From contig CALGNM010000217.1 in assembly GCA_937958665.1 (NCBI GenBank), positions 1-13,570 of the forward strand: DNA of 13,570 nt, written 5' to 3'. This DNA is from an uncultured bacterium. Lineage in GTDB: Bacteria > Edwardsbacteria > AC1 > EtOH8. The translations under genes and the position numbers were made by a program. The notes below the pieces were generated by a model. The model worked only from the letters and a program-made list of their open reading frames with translations, searched no databases and had not been told where the DNA came from. Each line of letters starts with the position of its first letter. The stretch's first letter is position 1. Below are positions 1 through 6,562 of the stretch, in pieces.

Positions 1-46
1 AGATCGTATTCGGTGACTGGAGTTCAGACGTGTGCTCTTCCGATCT
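1..46. other. Illumina TruSeq adapter (artefact), left end
   Basis: Bases 13-46 match the standard TruSeq read-2/index adapter (beginning GTGACTGGAGTTCAGACG and ending GCTCTTCCGATCT). Bases 5-12 (CGTATTCG) sit where the i7 index belongs. The same index appears reverse-complemented at 13546-13553. This is not genomic DNA. The open frame across the junction picks up the adapter-encoded residues MLFRS, a familiar sign of untrimmed adapter in protein predictions. Biological sequence begins at base 47. Confidence 0.98.
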
Positions 47-958
47 GGCAACACCTTCGAGCTGGGGGTCCGGCCCGGCCCGGCCAAAGGTTCCCCGGTG
101 CGGGCCGAGTTCCGGCTGCCCACTTCCTACCTGGCCCTGGAGAATAAGGCCGTTACCATCCGGGCCGGGGCCAGGGGACGGCTCAAGGCCGACCGGGAGC
201 AGGGAGCAACGGGCGACCGGGTCAAGCTGTCGGGCCAGATGCCGCTGGACGGCGGGGTGGAGTACCTGGTGCGGACCATCACCCGTCCGGCCCTTTACTG
301 CGGAACGGTGTTCGCCGAGGTGCTGGCGGCCGGGGGCATCAGCCTGTCCGGACGGGTCCGGGTGGGGGAGACCCCGGAGGGAACTCCGGAGCTGACCTGG
401 CACCTGTCGCCCCCCCTCCACCAGATCGTCCGACTGATGAACAAGGACAGCGACAACTTCACCGCCGAGATGCTCTACCGCCAGCTGGAGAGGGGCCCCG
501 TTCCGGACGACAGCGCCGGCCCGGAAGGGAACGGCGGCCCGCCCCCCTCCCGGCTGCTGGACATCCTGAAGTCGATGGGCTTCGGGGAGGCCGATCTTCG
601 GGTGGTGGACGGATCGGGGCTCTCCCGCTACAACCTGTGCTCCCCGGAGCAGCTGGTCCGGGTGTTGCGCCTGGTCTACCAAGACCCGGCCCTGCGGCCC
701 GAGCTGCTGTCCTCCCTGCCGGTGTCCGGCACCGACGGCACCATGTACCGGCGGCTGGCCCAGGAGGAGTACCGGGGCCTGGTGCGGGCCAAGACCGGGA
801 CCCTGACCGGGGTCTCCTCGCTGGCCGGCTTCGCCTTCTCGCCCGGAGGGCGCTCCTACTGCTTTGCCATCATGTGCAACAACTACACCTCCCGGGCGGC
901 CGCGGTCCGGGCGGTACAGGATTCCCTGGTGGCCCGGCTGCTGGCGGCGGCCCCCTAA
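47..958 (+). CDS. dacB: D-alanyl-D-alanine carboxypeptidase/endopeptidase, PBP4 (peptidase S13) family, 5'-truncated
   Basis: This is the C-terminal 303 residues of a penicillin-binding protein 4-type enzyme, which trims the terminal D-Ala of peptidoglycan stem peptides or cuts cross-links in the periplasm. Two of the three catalytic motifs of the serine penicillin-binding fold are visible: SDN (SxN; bases 449-457, within NKDSDNFTAEML) and KTG (bases 791-799, within AKTGTLTGVSSLAGF). The DGSGLSRYN segment between them is also typical of S13 enzymes. The SxxK nucleophile motif and the signal peptide lie upstream of the contig and are missing. The frame runs on into the adapter at bases 32-46, so the apparent GTG start there is false. 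The stop is TAA at 956-958. A promoter follows within 30 bases, so the gene ends its own transcription unit or is read through. The family call is firm; the exact activity is inferred. Confidence 0.9.
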   Translation, partial: GNTFELGVRPGPAKGSPVRAEFRLPTSYLALENKAVTIRAGARGRLKADREQGATGDRVKLSGQMPLDGGVEYLVRTITRPALYCGTVFAEVLAAGGISLSGRVRVGETPEGTPELTWHLSPPLHQIVRLMNKDSDNFTAEMLYRQLERGPVPDDSAGPEGNGGPPPSRLLDILKSMGFGEADLRVVDGSGLSRYNLCSPEQLVRVLRLVYQDPALRPELLSSLPVSGTDGTMYRRLAQEEYRGLVRAKTGTLTGVSSLAGFAFSPGGRSYCFAIMCNNYTSRAAAVRAVQDSLVARLLAAAP

Positions 959-984
959 AAGGCGGGCCGGGGGTAAAAAAAGGC

Positions 985-1013
985 TTAACATTAGGGGCAA
1001 AATAGTTTATAAT
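985..1013 (+). promoter_or_regulatory. sigma-70-type promoter for the response regulator-gcv operon
   Basis: TTAACA (985-990) and TATAAT (1008-1013) are separated by exactly 17 bases, a near-consensus housekeeping promoter. It lies in an AT-rich pocket between the DacB-like gene and the response regulator. Transcription would start near 1020, giving a leader of about 50 bases before the ATG at 1070. The leader contains a strong ribosome site (GGGGAGGG, 1058-1065). It is too short for a glycine riboswitch, and none is seen. Confidence 0.8.
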
Positions 1014-1069
1014 CACCATTTCGGTTCCAGGCTCAATCAGACCGAACAACCTGATTTGGGGAGGGCCTT

Positions 1070-1474
1070 ATGCCGGAGGTCAGGAAGATACTGGTGGCCG
1101 ACGACGACTCGAACCTGCAGATGCTGATCGGCCAGGTGATGGCCCGCCAGGGCTACCAGGTGATCAAGGCCGCCGACGGCGACCAGGCCATGGCCCTGTG
1201 CGCCAGCGAGCGTCCCGACCTGGCGGTGCTGGACGTGATGATGCCGGGCAAGGACGGGCTGGAGGTCTGCCGGCACCTGAAGATGGCCCCCGACACCGCC
1301 TCCATCAAGGTGATTCTTCTGACCGCCAAGATCAGCAACGCCGTCAAGGCGGCCGGGCTGGACTTCGGGGCCGACTGCTTCATGACCAAGCCCTTCAAGG
1401 TCTCCGAGCTGGCCGACAAGGTCAGGGAGCTGCTGGAGGGGCCGCCGGTTTCCGGCCCGCAAGCGCCAACCTAA
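1070..1474 (+). CDS. Stand-alone receiver-domain response regulator (CheY-like)
   Basis: This 134-residue protein is a single phospho-acceptor receiver domain without an output domain. Key residues are in place: the acidic pocket D11-D12-D13, the phospho-acceptor D55 (in LAVLDVMMPGKDG), T85 (LLTA), and K107 followed by cis-Pro P108 (MTKPF), with F104 at the aromatic switch position. Such proteins receive phosphate from a histidine kinase and act through protein contacts. No kinase is present in the window, so the partner is unknown. ATG at 1070 follows the ribosome site GGGGAGGG by 4 bases. The last ten or so residues (GPPVSGPQAPT) are a flexible tail. Only about 31 bases separate its stop from gcvT and no terminator lies between, so it is probably the first gene of the glycine cleavage operon. 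Its role there is not evident. Confidence 0.93.
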   Translation: MPEVRKILVADDDSNLQMLIGQVMARQGYQVIKAADGDQAMALCASERPDLAVLDVMMPGKDGLEVCRHLKMAPDTASIKVILLTAKISNAVKAAGLDFGADCFMTKPFKVSELADKVRELLEGPPVSGPQAPT

Positions 1475-1505
1475 ATCTCATAACACATATATTTCAGGAA
1501 TGGCC

Positions 1506-2609
1506 ATGGAGAAAAAGACCCCATTCTACCAGCAGCACCTGGCGGCCGGGGGCAAGATGGTCCCCTTTGCCGGGTACCTGATGCCGGTCCAGTTCGCCGG
1601 GATCATCGAGGAGCACCGCCACGTCCGGACCAAGGCCGGGCTGTTCGACGTCTCCCACATGGGGGAGATCGAGGTGCGGGGCCCGGAGGCCCTCAAGTTC
1701 GTGTCCTGTGTCACGGTCAACGACCCGGCGGCCCTGGCGTTGCGCCAGGTCCAGTACTCGGCCATGTGCTACCCCGACGGCGGCATCGTTGACGACCTCT
1801 TGGTCTACCGCTATCCCGAACACTTCTTCCTGGTGGTCAACGCCTCCAATCTGGACAAGGATTTCGCCTGGCTCCAGGAGCAGGCCAAGGGCTTCGACGT
1901 CTCCTTGAAAAACACCAGCGACCAAGTCGCCCAGCTGGCCCTCCAGGGGCCGAAGGCCGAGCCGCTGCTGCAGAAGATCTGCGACCTCAAGCTGTCGGAG
2001 ATGAAATTCTACTGGTTCGCCACCGGGAAGGTGGACGGGGTGGAGATGCTGGTATCCCGCACCGGCTACACCGGTGAGGACGGCTTCGAGCTGTACTTCG
2101 ACCCCAGACAGGCCGACCGGATCTGGCAGGCCCTGTTCGCGGCCGGCCAGGAATTCGAGTTGCGGCCCATCGGGCTGGGGGCCCGGGATTCACTGCGGCT
2201 GGAGATGAAGTATGCCCTCTACGGCCATGACATCGACCAGACCACCTCGCCCCTGGAGGCCGGCCTGGGCTGGATCACCAAGCTCAAAAAGCCGGGGGAC
2301 TTCATCGGCAAGGAGGTGCTCCTGAAGCAGAAGGCCGAGGGGATAAAGCGCAAGCTGGTGGGCTTCGAGCTGGAGGGCAACGCCTTCCCCCGACAGCACT
2401 ACAAGATGTTCAAGGACGGGGCCCAGGTGGGCGAGGTGGCCAGCGGGGTGTTCTCGCCCTCCCTGTCAAAGGGCATCGGCACCGGTTATATCAAGGCCGA
2501 GTTGTCGGCGGTGGGCACCCCTTTCCAGGTGGAGATCCGGGGCAAGCTCATTCCCGCCAGGGTGGTGGAGACTCCCTTCTGGAAGCAGGGGACGGTCAAG
2601 AAGGCTTGA
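1506..2609 (+). CDS. gcvT: Glycine cleavage system T protein (aminomethyltransferase)
   Basis: GcvT moves the aminomethyl carbon carried on lipoyl-GcvH to tetrahydrofolate, releasing ammonia and forming 5,10-methylene-tetrahydrofolate. The 367-residue length is normal. Visible family blocks include TPFYQQH at the N terminus, FDVSHMGE (47-54), GGIVDDLLVYR with the conserved acidic pair D96-D97, VVNASN (110-115), RTGYTGEDGFELYF (185-198), GLGARDSLRLE (223-233) and the C-terminal barrel ending near the stop. An in-frame ATG lies two codons earlier at 1500, but the AGGA ribosome site (1496-1499) abuts it directly. The ATG at 1506 has correct spacing and gives the start MEKKTPFYQ, matching the MAQQTPLYEQ-type start of the family, so I chose it. 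gcvH and gcvPA follow on the same strand. Confidence 0.96.
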   Translation: MEKKTPFYQQHLAAGGKMVPFAGYLMPVQFAGIIEEHRHVRTKAGLFDVSHMGEIEVRGPEALKFVSCVTVNDPAALALRQVQYSAMCYPDGGIVDDLLVYRYPEHFFLVVNASNLDKDFAWLQEQAKGFDVSLKNTSDQVAQLALQGPKAEPLLQKICDLKLSEMKFYWFATGKVDGVEMLVSRTGYTGEDGFELYFDPRQADRIWQALFAAGQEFELRPIGLGARDSLRLEMKYALYGHDIDQTTSPLEAGLGWITKLKKPGDFIGKEVLLKQKAEGIKRKLVGFELEGNAFPRQHYKMFKDGAQVGEVASGVFSPSLSKGIGTGYIKAELSAVGTPFQVEIRGKLIPARVVETPFWKQGTVKKA

Positions 2610-2661
2610 GCAAAATCGGCAACCTAAAACCAACAATATAAAATATCAAGGATGGGATAAG

Positions 2662-3048
2662 ATGAGCTTTCCAACTGATCTCAAGTACAGCGCCAGCCAC
2701 GAGTGGGCCAAAATCGAGGGCGATCTGGCCACCGTGGGCATCACCGATTTCGCGGCCGGGGAGCTGGGCGACATCGTCTTCGTGGAGCTGCCGGCGGTGG
2801 GGACCAAGGTGTCGGCCGGCAAGCCGTTCGGCACGGTGGAGGCGGTCAAGGCGGTCTCCGACCTCAACGCCCCCCTGTCGGGCGAGGTGGCCGAAATCAA
2901 CTCGAACCTGGAGGCCACCCCCGACCTGGTCAACAAGGACGCCTATGGACAGGGCTGGATGCTGAAGATCAAGCTGTCCGATCCGGCCGAGGCCGCCAAG
3001 CTGATGGATGCCGCGGCCTATGACGCCATGGACAAGCACGGCCACTGA
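2662..3048 (+). CDS. gcvH: Glycine cleavage system H protein (lipoyl carrier)
   Basis: GcvH is the small carrier that shuttles the aminomethyl group between the P, T and L proteins on a lipoyl arm. The 128-residue length is typical. The lipoyl-lysine is K63 in GTVEAVKAVSDL, the usual ExVKAxSD context. Other family signatures are KYSASHEWAK (8-17), VGITDFAAGELGDIVFVELP (25-44) and the C-terminal GWMLKIKL segment. The ATG at 2662 follows an AAGGA-type ribosome site near 2648. It lies 52 bases after gcvT, in an AT-rich gap with no convincing promoter, so it is probably co-transcribed. No lipoate synthase, lipoate ligase or dihydrolipoyl dehydrogenase gene is present in the window, so lipoylation and the L protein must be supplied from elsewhere. 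Confidence 0.97.
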   Translation: MSFPTDLKYSASHEWAKIEGDLATVGITDFAAGELGDIVFVELPAVGTKVSAGKPFGTVEAVKAVSDLNAPLSGEVAEINSNLEATPDLVNKDAYGQGWMLKIKLSDPAEAAKLMDAAAYDAMDKHGH

Positions 3049-3078
3049 AATTAAATCAAGGTAATGATGCAGAAACTC

Positions 3079-3111
3079 CGGGGACCTTCTAAAAAGATGG
3101 AGCGGCCCCCG
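3079..3111 (+). other. Possible RNA hairpin between gcvH and gcvPA
   Basis: CGGGG (3079-3083) can pair with CCCCG (3107-3111), enclosing a second imperfect stem CCTTCT (3085-3090)/AGATGG (3095-3100) around a four-base loop. No T-run follows, so this is not a classical terminator. It may be an mRNA stability or processing element, or chance in GC-rich DNA. The rest of the 97-base gap holds only the gcvPA ribosome site (AGG, 3137-3139). Confidence 0.3.
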
Positions 3112-3145
3112 AATATTAAAACCATTCATTGACTTCAGGTAAAAG

Positions 3146-4462
3146 ATGCCTTACATAGCCAACACCCCCCAAAACCTCCAGGCCATGCTGGAGCGGATCG
3201 GGGTCAAGGATTTCTCCGAGCTGATCTCCGACATCCCCCCGGAGATCCGGCTGCAGTCCAAGCTGGACCTGCCGGCCGCCCTGTCGGAGATGGAGGCGGT
3301 CCGCCGGGTGGAGACCCTGGCCCGGGCCAACCAGCCGGCCGCCGCCCTGGTCTCCTTTTTGGGCGGGGGGGCCTACGACCACTACATCCCGGCCGCGGTG
3401 GACCACATCCTGTCCCGGCCCGAGTTCTACACCGCCTACACCCCCTACCAGGCCGAGGTCAGCCAGGGCACCCTCCAGGTGATCTGGGAGTTCCAGAGCC
3501 TGATCTCCGGCCTTTACGGGATGGAGGTGGCCAACGCCTCGATGTACGACGGGGCCACCGCCCTGGCCGAGGCCGGGATGATGGCCTGCAACCACACCCG
3601 GCGGAAAAAACTGCTGGTGTCCCGGGCCGTCCACCCCGCCTACCGGGCGGTGCTCCAGACCTACTGCCGTAACCAGGGCATCGAGGTGGCCGAACTGCCC
3701 ATCTCAGGCGGGGTCAGCGACCTTGAGGCGGCCAAAGCAGCCCTGGGGTCGGACAGTGCCGGAGTGCTGCTGCAGCATCCCAACTTCCTGGGGCACCTGG
3801 AGCCGGTGGAGGAGTTGGCGGCCCTGGCCCATGGGCAGGGGGCCCTGCTGGCGGTCTCGGCCGACCCCATCTCGCTGGCGGTGTTAAAATCCCCCGGGGA
3901 ATGCGGGGCCGACATCGCCACCGGCGAGGGCCAGCCGTTGGGCATCCCGATGGGACTGGGCGGGCCCTACCTGGGGCTGCTGGCGGCCAGGGGAGGCCTG
4001 ATCCGCCTGATGCCGGGGAGGATCGTGGGGCTGACCACCGATGCGGCCGGCCATGAGGGGCTGGTGCTGACCATGCAGGCCCGGGAGCAGCACATCCGAC
4101 GGGAGAAGGCCACCTCCAACATCTGCTCCAACCAGGCCCTGTGCGCCCTGGCGGCCACCGTCTACCTGTCTCTGATGGGGCGGGACGGCCTCCGGCAGGT
4201 GGCCGAGCTGTGCCTGCAGAAGAGCCACTACCTGGCCGAAAGGCTGAAGCCGGCCTTCGGGGCCCCCTTCTTCAAGGAGTTCGTCCATAAGCCCAAGGAG
4301 GAGCCGGCCAAATCCCTGGAGCGTCTCCGGGCCCGGGGGATCCTGGGCGGAATCGACCTGGGCCGGCACTATCCCGAGCTCTCCGGCCACCTGCTGATCG
4401 CGGTGACCGAAAAGAGGACCCGGGAGGAGCTCGACCAGCTGGCCATCCTGCTCAGCCAGTAG
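3146..4462 (+). CDS. gcvPA: Glycine dehydrogenase (decarboxylating) subunit 1
   Basis: GcvPA is the N-terminal half of the split P protein, which with GcvPB decarboxylates glycine and loads the aminomethyl group onto lipoyl-GcvH. At 438 residues it is the usual length. Diagnostic stretches are the start MPYIANTPQNLQAMLERIGV, the ALVSFLGGGAYDHYIPAAVD block, the ATALAEAGMMA segment, GGPYLGLLA, and EKATSNICSNQALCALAATV near residue 325. The PLP-binding lysine of the enzyme lies in the other subunit, so this protein alone cannot be the active enzyme. ATG at 3146 has an AGG ribosome site 6 bases upstream. In most split systems gcvPB follows directly. Here a stable hairpin and an unrelated sugar transferase follow instead. 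Confidence 0.96.
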   Translation: MPYIANTPQNLQAMLERIGVKDFSELISDIPPEIRLQSKLDLPAALSEMEAVRRVETLARANQPAAALVSFLGGGAYDHYIPAAVDHILSRPEFYTAYTPYQAEVSQGTLQVIWEFQSLISGLYGMEVANASMYDGATALAEAGMMACNHTRRKKLLVSRAVHPAYRAVLQTYCRNQGIEVAELPISGGVSDLEAAKAALGSDSAGVLLQHPNFLGHLEPVEELAALAHGQGALLAVSADPISLAVLKSPGECGADIATGEGQPLGIPMGLGGPYLGLLAARGGLIRLMPGRIVGLTTDAAGHEGLVLTMQAREQHIRREKATSNICSNQALCALAATVYLSLMGRDGLRQVAELCLQKSHYLAERLKPAFGAPFFKEFVHKPKEEPAKSLERLRARGILGGIDLGRHYPELSGHLLIAVTEKRTREELDQLAILLSQ

Positions 4463-4469
4463 CCAACCA

Positions 4470-4503
4470 AGGCCGTCCCTTCCGACTTAGGAAGGGGCGG
4501 CTT
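4470..4503 (+). terminator. Terminator-like hairpin ending the gcv operon
   Basis: A stem of 12 pairs (4472-4483 with 4490-4501), containing one G-U wobble, closes a six-base loop GACTTA. Two further weak pairs extend it to 4470 and 4503. It begins 8 bases after the gcvPA stop. The sequence after it (GAACTAAAG) lacks a clear T-run, so termination may be partial, or the stem may protect the 3' end of the gcv mRNA. The stability and placement are seen directly; the role is inferred. Confidence 0.6.
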
Positions 4504-4511
4504 GAACTAAA

Positions 4512-4518
4512 GGGGGAG
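4512..4518 (+). promoter_or_regulatory. Ribosome binding site indicating a CTG start
   Basis: GGGGGAG at 4512-4518 is the only strong ribosome site upstream of the sugar transferase. It sits 5 bases before an in-frame CTG at 4524. The first conventional in-frame start, GTG at 4557, is 38 bases away and has no ribosome site of its own. This decides the start in favour of CTG 4524. Confidence 0.65.
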
Positions 4519-4523
4519 ATAAC

Positions 4524-5552
4524 CTGCACTACCTGATCGCCTTCTTCCTGTCGGCCGTGCTGGGAGTCCTGCTGACGCCCCTGGCCTTGTTGGTCTCGGT
4601 GCGGGGCCGGGTCTTCGACCGGCCCGGGCTGCGCAAGATCCATCAGAAGGCCACCCCCTGTTTGGGCGGGGTGGCGGTGGCTTTGGCGGTGCTGGGGGTG
4701 TTGTGGGTTTCGCGGGCCCTGTGGCCCGACCTCCTGGGCGGGCTGTCCGGCAAGCTGGCGGCGATCACCGCCGGCGGGCTGCTGATCCTGGGGGTGGGGC
4801 TGTACGACGACCTGCGCAACGCCTCGGTCTGGCTGCGCCTGGCCTTCCAGTTCGCCGCGGCCGGGATTTTGATCGCCGCCGGCTTCTGCATCACCGTGCT
4901 GCCCAGCCCGCTGGGCGGGGCCTGGGAGCTGGGGGTCTTCGGCATCCCCTTCACCGCCCTGTGGATCGTCTTCCTGATCAACGCCATCAATTTCATCGAC
5001 GGGCTGGACGGCCTGGCCGCCGGGCTGGCCATCATCGTCTCCCTGGCCATCTTCGTCTCGGCCGAGAATTCCGGGGAGGGGCTGATCGCCCTGCTGGCCA
5101 TGGCCCTGGTGGGCAGCCTGCTGGGATTCCTGCCCTTCAACTTCCATCCCGCCCGCATCTTTTTGGGGGACTCCGGGGCCACCTTCATCGGCTTCATCCT
5201 GGCGGCCATGACCACCCTGGGGACCATGAAGAGCCTGGCCACCGTGGCCCTGCTGATCCCCATCGCCGCCCTGGGGGTGCCCATCATCGACACGGTGGGT
5301 GCGGTGCTGCGGCGCACCTGGCGGGGGCAGATGTTCTACCAGGCCGACAAGGAGCATGTCCACCACACCCTGCTGACCATCGGCTTCTCCCACCAGGGGG
5401 CGGTGATGTTCCTCTACGGGGTGACGGTCTTTCTGGCCATCATGGCCATGCTGCTGTCCCTGGCCGACCGCCGGCTGATTTCGATCCTGGTGGTGCTGTT
5501 CGTGATCCTGGCCTGGATCTTCCTCAAGAAGTGGCAGCGGCGGGGCGATTGA
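4524..5552 (+). CDS. WecA/TagO-type polyprenyl-phosphate sugar-1-phosphate transferase (glycosyltransferase family 4)
   Basis: This multi-pass inner-membrane enzyme is predicted to transfer a sugar-1-phosphate, usually GlcNAc-1-P, from a UDP-sugar to undecaprenyl phosphate, starting O-antigen, capsule or teichoic-type glycans. With the CTG start it has 342 residues. Family motifs in order are DRPGLRKIH (32-40) and TPCLGG (44-49), the DD pair at 95-96 (GLYDDLRN), NAINFIDGLDG (153-163), FLGDSG (213-218), PIIDT (253-257) and EHVHH (277-281). About ten hydrophobic segments are spread across the chain. Starting at GTG 4557 would remove LHYLIAFFLSA, part of the first membrane helix that relatives such as TagO possess. 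The HxHH motif favours WecA/TagO over MraY. The substrate sugar cannot be read from the sequence. dusB follows 29 bases downstream. Confidence 0.9.
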   Translation: MHYLIAFFLSAVLGVLLTPLALLVSVRGRVFDRPGLRKIHQKATPCLGGVAVALAVLGVLWVSRALWPDLLGGLSGKLAAITAGGLLILGVGLYDDLRNASVWLRLAFQFAAAGILIAAGFCITVLPSPLGGAWELGVFGIPFTALWIVFLINAINFIDGLDGLAAGLAIIVSLAIFVSAENSGEGLIALLAMALVGSLLGFLPFNFHPARIFLGDSGATFIGFILAAMTTLGTMKSLATVALLIPIAALGVPIIDTVGAVLRRTWRGQMFYQADKEHVHHTLLTIGFSHQGAVMFLYGVTVFLAIMAMLLSLADRRLISILVVLFVILAWIFLKKWQRRGD

Positions 5553-5581
5553 ACCTATGACTAGCTGATGGGGGAATACCG

Positions 5582-6562
5582 TTGCTTGATCTCTTGAAGC
5601 TGGAAGGCCGGGCGGTGCTGGCCCCCATGGCGGGGATCACCGATTCGGCCTTTCGCCTGCTGTGCCGCCGGGCCGGGGCGGCGGCGGTCTATTCCGAGAT
5701 GGTCTCGGCCGAGGCCCTCTGCCGCCGCCACCACAAGACCCTGGCCATGGCCTCCTTCCGGGAGGACGAGCGCCCGGTGGTGCTGCAGCTGTTCGGCACC
5801 CGGCCCGAGGCCTTCGCCCAGGCCATCTCCATCTTGGAGGAGGGACCCCGGCCCCCCGATGCCTACGATCTCAACTTCGGCTGCCCGGCCCCCAAGATCG
5901 TCAAGAACGGCGGGGGCTCGGCCCTGCTCAAGGATCCCGATAAAATCGCCCTGATCGCCCGGGCTGCGGTGAAAGCCTCCCCCCGTCCGGTGCTGGCTAA
6001 GATCCGCAGCGGCTGGGAGGTGGGCTCGGAGAACGCCCTGGTGGTGTCCCGGCTGCTGGAGCAGTGCGGGGCGGCGGCCATCGCGGTCCACGGCCGGACC
6101 CGGGGCCAGATGTTCTCAGGTAAGGCCGATTGGGGGGTGATCGCCCGGATAGGGCGGGCGGTGAAGATTCCGGTGATCGGTAACGGCGACCTGGCCTCGG
6201 GGGCCGACGCCCGCCGGATGCTGGAGGAGACCGGCTGCCAGCTGGTGATGGTGGGCCGGGCGGCCCTGGGCAACCCCTGGGTCTTCTCGGAGATCAATGT
6301 CGTGCTGGCCTCCGGCAATGTCCAAAAGTTCGCCGGGCCCGGCTGGCCGGAAAGGATCAAATTAATAGGGGAGCACTTGGCCATGGCGGTGCAGGACAAG
6401 GGGGAACTGCGGGGGGTGCGGGAGATGCGCAAGCACCTGGGCTGGTACGTCAAGGGCTTCCCGGGGGCCCCGGCCCTGCGCCAGGAGCTGATGCATGCCG
6501 AGACGGTGGCCGGGGTGACGAAACTGTTGGAAAGGGTCCAAGCCGATGGGCCGGTCGGATAG
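5582..6562 (+). CDS. dusB: tRNA-dihydrouridine synthase, DusB-like
   Basis: This FMN-dependent enzyme reduces specific uridines in the tRNA D-loop using NADPH. The 326-residue TIM-barrel sequence shows LAPMAGITDSAFR (13-25), DLNFGCPAPKIVKNGGG (96-112) with catalytic Cys C101, K140 (AKIRSGW), AVHGRTRGQMFSGKADW (168-184), IPVIGNGD (196-203) and GRAALGNPW (225-233), the last being flavin phosphate-binding segments. The start is TTG at 5582, placed 5 bases after GGGGGAA (5570-5576). No in-frame ATG is available before the conserved N terminus, so TTG is well supported. Its 3' end overlaps the next gene by 17 bases, implying translational coupling. Assignment to the Dus family is certain; the DusB subclass is likely from the GCPAPKIV form of the motif. 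Confidence 0.95.
   Translation: MLDLLKLEGRAVLAPMAGITDSAFRLLCRRAGAAAVYSEMVSAEALCRRHHKTLAMASFREDERPVVLQLFGTRPEAFAQAISILEEGPRPPDAYDLNFGCPAPKIVKNGGGSALLKDPDKIALIARAAVKASPRPVLAKIRSGWEVGSENALVVSRLLEQCGAAAIAVHGRTRGQMFSGKADWGVIARIGRAVKIPVIGNGDLASGADARRMLEETGCQLVMVGRAALGNPWVFSEINVVLASGNVQKFAGPGWPERIKLIGEHLAMAVQDKGELRGVREMRKHLGWYVKGFPGAPALRQELMHAETVAGVTKLLERVQADGPVG

Noticed and set aside
32-46. GTG start and residues MLFRS for the carboxypeptidase, and the MCSSDL frame beginning at base 30.
   Set aside because: Both are encoded by adapter; the real gene is truncated at base 47.
1014-1069. Glycine riboswitch upstream of the gcv operon.
   Set aside because: The leader is only about 50 bases and shows no paired aptamer structure; the gap before gcvT is shorter still.
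2606-2642. Promoter before gcvH (TTGAGC and TATAAA).
   Set aside because: The spacing is 25 bases, too long for a normal sigma-70 promoter.
4452-5393. A 313-residue open frame antisense to the sugar transferase.
   Set aside because: It is low-complexity (Gln, Gly, Pro, His-rich), has no ribosome site and mirrors a strongly coding GC-rich gene with all its family motifs.
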